Origin: Pelomyxa schiedti
Lineage: Eukaryota > Evosea > Pelobiontida > Pelomyxidae
Length of the DNA: 43,469 nt
Assembly: GCA_020536535.1 (NCBI GenBank)
Contig: JAHLWZ010000601.1
Location: 31,525-74,993, forward strand
Direction of reading: 5' to 3'
Below, piece by piece: positions 1 to 8,243 of this stretch. Within the stretch, counting starts at the first letter, position 1. Each line of letters opens with the position of its first letter. The notes under the pieces were generated by a model. It made no database searches. It was not told the DNA's origin and worked only from the letters and a program-made list of their open reading frames with translations. Made by a program: the position numbers and the translations under genes.

Positions 1-2
1 GG

Positions 3-1379
3 CACGTCGTCAAGATGCGCGCCCAGTCTTATCAGAGACTCAACCTTGAGACTCCCATTCCTGTTCTCATCAAAGCACTCGTGGACCCCGTCCCTGATCA
101 GTTGGATGCTCTTTATGGCTTAACACCCATAGAGTGGAAAACAGAGGATATCTTGAGACAGAAAATGTATGGTCTTGGTGAGGGGTGGTCATTGGGCCTT
201 CGCAGAGGACTGAGGGAGCTGGACAAGATCCTTCCTCCAGAGCGCAGGATAAACCTCGCAGAAGTAGGGAGCGAGATGTCGGCGCCAGTGGCACACACCC
301 AGATTCGGGAACGTATCATGGAGGGAGATGAAATATCAGATAGGAACACCCTCAACAGCATCCTGGAAAAGGTGAAACCACTTCTCCCCCACTTTTCACA
401 GTTGTATGTTTGCACCGACCCTGAAGCAGAAACAGAGCTGGAGGAATTGCAAGTTGCAGAGAACCCACCAGCAGACAGCAGGTGTTCCGTCACCCCTCGT
501 GGGTGGGATTTTCAGTGCGTCGTCAGGAGTGATTTTGTTTCGATGGCTCGGATACAGCACACTGAGGGGCACTTCCCAAGGCTGCACAGCCTTGGGGACT
601 GCTTCCTCGATGTCGGAAACGTTCCAAACCTGACCAAGCTAAGATGGTCAAAGAGGGTCTTGGCAACGGATGGGTTCATCCAGACTGTCAACGTGGACAG
701 GGCCAAGAGGATTTACCAGAACGAGTTCTTGCGGCCTGCCGATGTGATTCTTGTGCACAAGAAAGCACCAAACGAAGGGGACCACGTTCTCATCCTTGTT
801 TCGGGTGCAGAGGCCAACGAGCTTGTGGAGATCCTGGCCGCACGGGCGCCGGACCCAGCAGTGTTCATCGTCCACCTTGGCGACACTGGTCCCGAGAAGT
901 CCACGATGGTTCCCAGCCACCCACACCCAGAGTTGCTGCTCGCATCTCCTGCAGAGCGTCAGGCACTGACACTCATCAAGCTTTTCAACGGCACCTGCTG
1001 TTATGACGAAAGCGAGATACCAACAATCAAGGCTGCGATTGCACTCGTAGATAGCAGCTCCTTCGAAGGCCCTGCTGTGTCACGAGACCGCTCACAGCTG
1101 ATTTACGAGCACCTTGTCAAAATGCAGCTGCTCCAGAGGGGGTTTTTCACCAACATTCTCGTGGCAAAGTTGAAGAAAAACCAGATCCTGCTGACTGGTG
1201 ATTTGGAGCCACACAACGCACACTGCACAGGGACACTCGTCAAAATTGCTGAAGGGTCACTGGTGGAATTTACTGACATGATAGTACTATCAGATGTGAC
1301 CAACACACTCAAGAAGCTTGTTGCAATTCGTGGGAGGCTGGCGGAGTTTGAGGGATCTGACTTGCAACACCTGCTCTGA
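3..1379 (+). CDS. Unrecognised protein, 5' end open at window edge; partly duplicated at 16188
   Basis: An uninterrupted frame of about 454 residues from the ATG at 15 to TGA at 1379. The frame is also open upstream to base 3, so the true start may lie outside the window. I recognise no family. The middle (around residues 255-300) reads like alternating strands and helices of an alpha/beta fold (VILVHKKAPNEGDHVLILVS); the C-terminal 100 residues are helical and basic. There are no membrane segments or zinc motifs. From about 1090 to the end it is nearly identical to the frame after the assembly gap at 16188-16483, so the gene has at least one recent paralogue. It has no visible intron, unlike most neighbours, which may mean a recently copied or mobile gene. 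That it is a real gene is well supported by length and duplication; its function is unknown. Confidence 0.7.
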   Translation, partial: HVVKMRAQSYQRLNLETPIPVLIKALVDPVPDQLDALYGLTPIEWKTEDILRQKMYGLGEGWSLGLRRGLRELDKILPPERRINLAEVGSEMSAPVAHTQIRERIMEGDEISDRNTLNSILEKVKPLLPHFSQLYVCTDPEAETELEELQVAENPPADSRCSVTPRGWDFQCVVRSDFVSMARIQHTEGHFPRLHSLGDCFLDVGNVPNLTKLRWSKRVLATDGFIQTVNVDRAKRIYQNEFLRPADVILVHKKAPNEGDHVLILVSGAEANELVEILAARAPDPAVFIVHLGDTGPEKSTMVPSHPHPELLLASPAERQALTLIKLFNGTCCYDESEIPTIKAAIALVDSSSFEGPAVSRDRSQLIYEHLVKMQLLQRGFFTNILVAKLKKNQILLTGDLEPHNAHCTGTLVKIAEGSLVEFTDMIVLSDVTNTLKKLVAIRGRLAEFEGSDLQHLL

Positions 1380-1757
1380 CTTTCAGGACTTCAAAGTTTG
1401 CATAGTTTTAAACAAAAGAAGGGTTGGGTGAAGGCTTGTAGTTGGGGCTCTGTGTCGTGGTCAAACTGTAGTCGCTTGCTCAAGTAATAAACAGTAGACT
1501 CTTGTGTTTGTATTTGGACTCCTTGCCGTTGCCATCCACATGTTTCCACCTGAGCAGTTGGAAAGTAGAAGAACAAGCATACCCAACTCGAAGTGGCACT
1601 GTTTGTCATGGCTGGGCTCCATCATTCCGGGTATCTGACGGCATGCATATCTCGTTGGGCGCTACCGGACAATTTCACACTTAACTCCGAGTTATGGGTC
1701 GTGAACGTTTGTAACCAAAAAATGTTATGGGTGCTGTTTGTGTCATTTGTGAACACT
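1380..1757. other. Intergenic, no gene seen
   Basis: About 380 nt without a convincing frame. An AATAAA-like signal (AATAAA at about 1485) lies 105 nt past the stop of the first gene and could serve as its polyadenylation signal. Otherwise the stretch is T/G-rich, with repeated TTGTG and TTTGAGGTT words near 1740-1830. Confidence 0.5.
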
Positions 1758-2063
1758 TTATTTTGAGGTTCGTGTGTTTGTATTGTTTGTGGACACTTGA
1801 TTTTGAGGTTTGTGTTGTGTTGTGTTTGTGAGTGGATGTTTATGAGCTGTCGGAGCTGTACTCTGAGAGCCTAGATTTTCTTCTCTTTGTTGACTCTTGT
1901 CCTTTCCTGGGCTTTTTTTGCCGCTCTTCTTGTTCTTGGCCTTCTTTGTGAGCTTTTTGTCCTTTTTGAGGTCTGGGTGCAGCTTTTCATCATCCTCAAG
2001 GTCACAGATCTCCAGTGCGTCATTGCGGAGGTGGGTACAGTTACGGTATGTCAAAAGCGACTT
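1758..2063 (-). CDS. Lysine-rich coding segment, possible 3' exon of the neighbouring DGNHR gene
   Basis: A reverse-strand frame of about 100 residues with an acidic start (LEICDLEDDEKLHPDL) followed by a lysine-rich stretch (KKDKKLTKKAKNKKSGKKSP) and a T/N/Q-rich tail. It reads as a disordered, possibly nuclear-localised tail. It lies directly downstream, on the same strand, of the gene ending at 2247. An acceptor ending in AG just before the frame (around 2092-2098) would let it be spliced onto an alternative donor of that gene, but I could not fix a unique junction. It may equally be a small separate gene or chance. Confidence 0.35.
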   Translation of the reverse strand, partial: KSLLTYRNCTHLRNDALEICDLEDDEKLHPDLKKDKKLTKKAKNKKSGKKSPGKDKSQQREENLGSQSTAPTAHKHPLTNTTQHKPQNQVSTNNTNTRTSK

Positions 2064-2246
2064 GAGAGTGATCAGTACTCCAGCCTCATCATCGTCTCAG
2101 ACTCCCCTTGATCAGGTGGCGCAAAAACAAAGGTGAGACTACCATTGAGACCAGAGTATTTTCGGTAGTATTTTCTGATTCTTAGCATTTGGCTGCTGTC
2201 AGTTTCTCTGCCAAAAAGTGAGGGACTGGAGATAAAAAGAATGTAT

Positions 2247-2721
2247 TCAGTACTGGGGATCAGTCACAGGTGTCTCTGTGGATTGTGTTGCGGTTTCTGT
2301 GTGTTCCTGAGCTCTGGTCGCCGGCTCAGTTTTGATCATGGCTGTGCATGCTGCCTTAAAACTGGGAGGTACCCATGTTCCTGCACATTCTACTTCATTG
2401 GCTTCAGTTGTTTCTAACAACATAAGCAAAAGGTAAAAAGAAGTTGAGGACATTTACCTAACGAAGAAGTGCTTTGAAAGCTCTGCAGAATTGCCATCTT
2501 CACCTTGTCCAGCTGTGTGTAGTCCCGGGACTGCTGCTGATTTTTCACTGGGCTCTTTTGGGTACTTACAGCATCTCTGGTTTGGGGTGGAGTGTATGGC
2601 TCAGTATGCAGTTGGGGATCTGGCTGTGGTTCTTGATCTTCCTCAGGCTCCATCTTGGACTCCTCAGGCTCTGTTTCCGGCTCCGGTTCCGGCTCTGGGA
2701 CTAGATCCAAATTTGGAGCTG

Positions 2722-2770
<49 letters not shown>

Positions 2771-4286
2771 CTGTGTCTGTGGTTGCAGTTGCGGTTGTGG
2801 CTCAGGCCTGGGAACTGGCATGCGTGCAGGCTCTGAAGTTGCTCTTTGTGCCTGGGAGTTCGGCTTTGACTGTGTTGTCTTTGGCTTCAGTGGTGACTGT
2901 GGCGGGAGCTGTGGCTGTACCTGCCGCAGGGCCTGTATCTGTGGGTGTAACTGTGATGTGCTCTGTGGTTGTGCCTGAGACTGTAGTAGGAGCTGTGGTT
3001 GTGGCTCCGCAGGTGGCTGTGCCTGCAGTAGGAGCTGTGGCTGTTCCTGCAGTGGGGTCTGAGGCTGTTGGTGTGGAGCAGTTTGTGGCTTCAAGGATAT
3101 TTGTACGGGACATCAGCCACCAGAGGGTACATTGTACGAACTGGTTTTTGGAGTGGGGAGGCTCTCCGCCTTTGTGTCTTTACAGGGGAAGGAATCCAAT
3201 TTGGATGTTCTATAGACAGATCTCTGAGGTAGTTGTTGAGATCCTTTGCTTTCCCATTTGGACTGGCTTTTATCCATGACAAGGCCGCAATTTGAAGATC
3301 CTTTGTTGAATGAAGGAACTTGTTTTGGTTTTCAGAGCACCAAGCTTTAGAAGTTTACAATTCTCAAACCTGGGTGATGGTTAAACAGATAAGAAAATAG
3401 AAATCTTACCGTGAGAGAAGATCTGCAAGGTGCATCAGGGTCCAGTGCTTCATAGACTGCGAGATAATCTGCTGCAGCCTTTCGTGTCTGGAGGGGGACT
3501 CGTAGTGACTTGACCGTCGCCATAACCTCCTTAGGATAGGTAAGAGACTAAAACACAGTAGGGAAACAAACTGGCCAAGGAACAACAACTAACTCATTGT
3601 TGGGCCCAGGATTGTAGCGCACATCGAAGATTATCTTTGCTTTTTGCAGCCAGTTGATTTCCACACTGTTGGCTAGCGTGGTACATGAGTAAACTAACAC
3701 AAAAAAGAGAAAAAGAGTGATACCTGAGGCAGCTAAGCCTCCAGCCCGTATCATTAGAGGGGTAGTGATGTTGGTACAAAAAACATTGGCTGGAACCGGA
3801 GTATAATAAAAAAAACAGAGTTGAAAAAGCAATCTGAGTCAGTACTGGGAGATTTGCTTCATAGCAGGTTCGTAGGTAGTGAGCAAGTGGGAATGCCAAA
3901 CGCCTGTGAGAATGTTAAATCAGATAACAAACAGGGATTACAAACCGATGATTTCCGTCAAAGAGCAGATACTGCTCGGCTGTTAGTGGCACCACATAAA
4001 CAGGCAACAGATTTTCATTTATCCCACTCTCCAACATTAAATCAAGCAATTTCCCCAGGACTGCAGGGTGTTAACTTCCGGATATATTTAATACATGCGT
4101 GATCTGGTTTGGATCAAGGTCCACAATACGCTTGTCAGTACACTGGGTCAAGATCTCCTGGAGGGTTGTATCGTTGCCAAAACGAGAGCTGACCTCCTCT
4201 ACAACTGCCGACGAGTGTGCCGACGGTGTAGTCGCTGCAGTTTTCGGCGTAGATGCCAACGATGTTGTCGCCGCACTCGTCGGCAC
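2247..4286 (-). CDS. Multi-exon protein with ParB/sulfiredoxin-like DGNHR motif and Q/P/E-rich tail
   Basis: Spliced on the reverse strand the exons read in one frame except for one TAA. After a T/A/S-rich N-terminus come [15 protein letters not shown], then [20 protein letters not shown] and [21 protein letters not shown]. This is the layout of ParB-type N-terminal domains: a 'dl.P.qI' strand, 'G...PV.V', then the DGNHR loop. Further exons give [20 protein letters not shown] and [20 protein letters not shown], then a low-complexity tail rich in PQ and EP, ending PVTDPQY. Introns are 40-95 nt. The in-frame TAA just before HPAVLGK (near 4076) is either removed by a tiny or alternative intron, a sequencing error, or a disabling mutation. 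ParB-fold proteins bind or cut DNA or use nucleotides; the role here is not inferable. The start (GTG at 4286) is uncertain. Confidence 0.55.
2714..2772. repeat. (GGCTCT)n hexanucleotide repeat
   Basis: About nine uninterrupted copies of a GGCTCT unit, flanked by degenerate copies out to about 2660-2790. On the reverse strand it codes for a Glu-Pro run in the tail of the DGNHR protein; on the forward strand it is open in more than one frame. The six-base period keeps any length change in frame. Confidence 0.9.
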
Positions 4287-4305
4287 ATTGTAGAGGAGGT
4301 CGGCT
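4191..4305. repeat. 115-bp imperfect inverted repeat, about 34-bp arms
   Basis: The left arm begins GACCTCCTCTACAA and the right arm ends TTGTAGAGGAGGTC, a perfect 14-bp match. It continues inward through GCCGACGAGTG / CACTCGTCGGC with a few mismatches, giving arms of about 34 bp around a loop of about 45 bp. It could form a cruciform or be a small non-autonomous element (MITE-like). It overlaps the proposed N-terminus of the DGNHR gene, whose T/A/S-rich beginning is therefore partly repeat-derived. Confidence 0.8.
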
Positions 4306-5153
4306 TTAATGGAGAAGTCTTGGGTTTCTTTAGGCTCGTGATTTCAGCTCTTGTGGCAACACCGGCCCATGGCTGCGTGTCTGTTGGCTCGTTTAAATGG
4401 TTTTTTTTTAATGATTTCCTTTCGCTTTTAAGGTGAAATGTAGCATTAGGTGGATTGATTTTTGATGTACAGTGGCTGGACAGGAGGAAGGGTGGTGTTG
4501 GCCGCAGAAAAGTCGCAGGCAACTCGTGTGTTGGAGTCCAAACAAGTAAACCCCATCCCTAACAACTTTCGCGACATTTGACATTGATGGATCGTAACAG
4601 GTTCAACAAGCAGAAACCAAGTTGATGTCGGGTCCGTTGTGGCGGTTTCTAATGCAGTACCAAAGTGAAAGTGTGTCGTTTTGTGCTGCTGCGCATTCTA
4701 TTGGGAACAGCACCCCTGGGTGTTCAGTGTGGGAACAATCACACAAATTGTTTTTCTGTTGCCAACGGCCCCGATACTTACGGTGCAGTTACGTGTGGTG
4801 GTGTGGCAGTCATGCGGGTGTTGGGGTGCCTTCATGGGGGCTTGTTGCCTACATTGGGCAAAAGCGAGGCTGTGCATCGTGCACCGCTCGTGTACGTTTT
4901 ATGTGAGATCGCCAGTGACACAGTTACTGGGCCACGGTGCAGTGCATCGTAACTGTTGTCACTCTTCACCATCGTCGTTAGAGGACAACAACAAACGGAT
5001 TTGTTGGACACGTAAGTTGTTCATTGTCACCAGAGGTGCAATGACTGCGCCTAAGAGTGCATTTTTGGAATTTTTTGCACTCTTAAATGTGTGTTGTAAC
5101 CCGAGGTTACCGCAACACAAAAAGTTGAATGAGCACCCTGCCTGAAAATTGGT
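4306..5153. other. No gene recognised; repeat-rich
   Basis: Several short frames overlap here but none shows a family motif or consistent exon structure. A GGTGCAGTTACG / CAGTTACTGGGCCACGGTGCAG word pair recurs around 4789-4945. A perfect 10-bp inverted repeat sits at 5052-5061 / 5076-5085. I see no RNA gene. Confidence 0.4.
5052..5085. repeat. 10-bp perfect hairpin
   Basis: TAAGAGTGCA at 5052-5061 is the exact reverse complement of TGCACTCTTA at 5076-5085, with a 14-nt T-rich loop. It lies about 70 nt upstream of the piggyBac-like frame and could be transposon-related or chance. Confidence 0.6.
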
Positions 5154-6508
5154 GTGTGGATGGTGGCAGTTTGTGGAGCGACGATGCCATCCTATACCGC
5201 AACAAAAGTTCCGCAACAAAAGTTCCAGGGTTTAGTCGGCCCTGTGAAGCACTACCTCCTGGTATGTGCTTGTTTTTGTTTTTTTTCCCTCAGTGTGCCC
5301 AAGACTCCGTCCTCTGCTACAACATGTGGCGTGAAGTATTTGACGACAACTTTTTCAATCGCATTGCTGTGGAAACTAACCGGTGGGTGGGCTCTGTCTA
5401 AACCACCCTCTTGACATACTCTCAGTTATGCCCATAATGTTTAAGGATTTGAGTCCTTTCACACTTCAGCTGCTGAAATTGAACTCCTCTCTGGAGTTTA
5501 TATCGCTGGTATGTTAAAATGACTTCATTTTTATTCAATTCCCACCTTTCCAGCGGGCCTGTTCCGCCAAGCTTCATGGAAGGACCATGGAGGGAGCTTC
5601 ACCTTGGGTTCGGGAACTTATGTCACAGAAGCGGTATTATCAATATATGTGTTTCTATATAAGTTATACTCTTACCAACGCGTGGCTTCAGGGACCTCAA
5701 CAGAGTGTTGCACTTTTCTGATCCTGCAGAGAATCCAGATGACAGGCTGAGATCCATCCGCTGGATTGTTGATTATTTAAATTGGAAGTTCACTACCTTG
5801 TGGCACCCAGGTTTGTGTTCTTGACAGTGATTCTTTCATACTAACCGTTGATTACTTCAGGCAGGAATGTTACAATCGATGAAGCCATAATCCCATTCAA
5901 GGGTTTGTATCCTGCTAGGGTGTGCCTCAGAGGAAAACCGCGTGCCACAGGTGTGAAGGTCTTTATGTTGGCTGACGAGTATTCCGCCATTGTCAAGTTC
6001 ATTGTTTATGATGGCAAAAACCCTTATGGTATATCTACATAATACTTTTTTTTTCCCCGCTACCTCTTTATTCACATCTTTAGGTGACTTGGATAAAAAT
6101 AAAACTCTAAAATGCCCATTCTTCCGTCATCTTCACTTAGAAAAGGTATCAGTACTTCTTACATTACTGTAACCCCTAATGTACGCAATAAAGGAGGAGC
6201 TGTGTTCCGCAATCGGAACCACCACAACCACAACTACCATAGCCACAGCCATCAGCAGCAACAGCAACCACAACCACAACGCCAGCAGCATACCCAGCAA
6301 CCCCAATCACAACAACAGCGGCTGCAAGCACAAGCACAGGCCCTCAACACTTTGCCAGTTCCGCGTACGGCAGCACAGCCCACTGTCATCACCACACCCC
6401 CACCACCTTGCACTTACACACAAGTCTTTCCTCACTATTTCTTTTTTCTTTATCCCGCTGATTGTGATTTTCCAACAAGCCAAAAACAGCCATCGAGGCT
6501 CACTGTGA
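5154..6508 (+). mobile_element. piggyBac-like transposase, intron-containing, C-terminus replaced or lost
   Basis: Hand-spliced exons recover the order of a PGBD / DDE_Tnp_1_7 transposase: GLVGPVKHYLL, WREVFDDNFFNRIAVETNRY, AEIELLSGVYIAAGLF, ELMSQKRYYQYM, DLNRVLHFSDPAENPDDRL, VTIDEAIIPFKG (first catalytic Asp), KVFMLADEY (second Asp), VYDGKNPYG. Introns are 31-50 nt with GT-AG ends; the one at about 5812-5860 has a TACTAAC branch site. After GDLDKNKTLKCPFF the family match ends. The frame runs on through T/S/N/H-rich low complexity to a stop at 6508, so the C-terminal catalytic Asp residues are absent. Between 5600 and 5630 the upstream and downstream parts are one base out of frame, suggesting decay. 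This is either a dead copy or a truncated domesticated gene. Confidence 0.75.
6218..6345 (+). repeat. CAA/CAG/CCA-rich low-complexity tract
   Basis: Almost every triplet is CAN, AAC or CCA, coding for Q/H/P, N/H/S or T runs depending on frame. It follows directly on the last piggyBac-like exon and may have been captured as its C-terminal coding sequence. Confidence 0.8.
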
Positions 6509-6537
6509 TCACCAACCCTTGATGGCTGTTTTTGGCT
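6478..6537. repeat. 17-bp perfect inverted repeat, 26-nt loop
   Basis: AGCCAAAAACAGCCATC at 6478-6494 is the exact reverse complement of GATGGCTGTTTTTGGCT at 6521-6537. The hairpin spans the putative stop of the piggyBac-like frame (6508) and could be a MITE remnant, a terminal inverted repeat or a 3'-end structure. Confidence 0.85.
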
Positions 6538-6899
6538 TTTCCGTGGTCGTAGATTCGGCAACAACGCTCTTGTGTGGCTCTTACTCCTGACACAACAAGG
6601 GAACAGGACCGGCACGTCACAGCCCACAGTCCAGCTGTCCTTGCGTCTTGGATGCACAATAAGGGAAAAACAATACCTTTCCTTCTGCTAACAGATGGTG
6701 TCACGACCCGGGTCTTGCACTGATGCTGCTGGGAGGCAGTATTCCTATCTTCGTGGGTCTCATGGTAGTTGGTAAGGGTCAGGTCCTCTCTGTTGGTTAC
6801 CCTCTCTGACCTGTGAGCCAGTATGCTATTGTCTAATCGTATGGCTATGGTCCAATCTAACCTTCTAAATTCGATCTCTTAAGCCTATTACCCTGTTTG

Positions 6900-8200
6900 G
6901 ACCTGAGGTGTAGTATTCCACATACCACTGCTAGAACTACCCCATTTCCATTTCCTGGCAGTGTTTGTTCCAGGTATGTCGCATTGTCCTTGATGTACTG
7001 ACGGTGGTACACAAGCTCTTGGGTTTCTGGCCTGATTCAGTCATGGCTATGAAGTGTTGCACAGGGTTTCAGCTGCCATTTTGCCTCGTGCAGGCATGTA
7101 AAAACTTCCTCCAAGTGTTCCATGTGCTCACTACATGATTTAGAGAGGATAATTATATGGTTGATGTGAAGGAAACAACCGGTGTCCACTGGTTTCATTT
7201 GGAATGCGTAACACTAGAGAATGTAGGTTCTGTGTTTTTCAATCCAAATAGCATCCTTGTCATCTCACAACTGACCCAGCTGAAAGTGTCTTGTGCATTC
7301 CTTCCCTCTCATCTTCACTTGCCGGAAAAAGCATCCAGCTTTGACCAGTATGTATTCTCTCCCCAAACACGTGTTGTTGATGTTGCATCATAGTTCTTGT
7401 ATTCGCAATAATCTACACAGAATCTTACACTTCCATTCTTCTTCTTGCCCATACAGGTGTGGGAAAAAAAAAAACTGAATTACTCCATCAGCATTCACCT
7501 TTCATTTCCTGTACTTCTTCCTTCTCGAGTCTCCGCTTTGGATTGCCAGTAGGTTGATGCTGATTGGGTGGTTGTCTGTGAGTTATATTCTGTGCCCTAC
7601 ATCTTTGATCTCTCCAAGTTCTTCTTCTGGTTTTACTGCAAAGACTCGGTTCAGCAGTGTTGTGATTGGCTCCCTTCCTCTCATGATTCAGGTGCTTGCC
7701 AACTATCTATTACATTTCCTGACTGTTAAATTATCATACCGCAATCCTTTTCTGCTCCCCTGTCGCTCCTATTGCATTCTGGACCAGGTATGTGGTGCCG
7801 TTTTGGATCTTGAACTCACCCTCTTCACAGCCAATCACCTCTGTGACCTCTTGATTGCAGTGTCCAATGGATTTCATAGATACAGTTCCTACCATGATTC
7901 ATCCATGATGATGGACAGCCCAGTACCAAAAGCTATCCATCATGACTTGGAATTTGATAAACTCAGGGATAGGAAGCAGCTTGTTGGTGGCATTTGGTGT
8001 TGGAGCAAAACTCACTGGAGATTGGAAAGAATTATTCAGATTCCAACACCAGAGTATTTTGACCCCTTATCTCACCCACATATTTGGCACTTTTAGACTT
8101 GTGTTGTTACAGGTATTGGACGAATTTTTCAAAACACTAATCATCATTGCCCTAATGACATTCTTGGCAACAAACCATAAATTGGTCACTTTTTGAGGTT
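6900..8200 (-). mobile_element. Decayed Ty3/gypsy-type reverse transcriptase
   Basis: Reverse-strand translations in shifting frames give the ordered RT motifs of Ty3/gypsy elements: KKKNGSVRFCVDYCEYKN at about 7390-7450, LFGLKNTEPTFSSV at about 7215-7260, and HINHIIILSKSCSEHMEHLE then EVFTCLHEAKWQLKP at about 7065-7170. Active elements have YLDD before IIxxS; here the matching residues read HINH, so both catalytic Asp residues are gone. Several frameshifts and stops separate the motifs. No integrase, RNase H or LTR could be identified, and the part above 7560 is assigned only by position and by partial open frames. Long dead. Confidence 0.65.
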
Positions 8201-8243
8201 TTTTGGTGTTTTGTTTGCAAATTCAAATTGAATTCTTAGTGAT

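Noticed and set aside
2660-2790. Link between the GGCTCT repeat and the GGGGCC repeat of human C9orf72
   Set aside because: Different unit, different gene, 35 kb away; coincidence.
2491-3279. Long forward ORF rich in V/A/G
   Set aside because: Shadow of the low-complexity PQ/EP coding region on the reverse strand; no motif.
4070-4080. TAA read as a sense codon
   Set aside because: TAA is the stop of the uL23 and PLP-fold genes, so the standard code holds.
7554-8096. Forward ORF of 180 codons
   Set aside because: Lies antisense to the Ty3/gypsy relic and shows no family motif.
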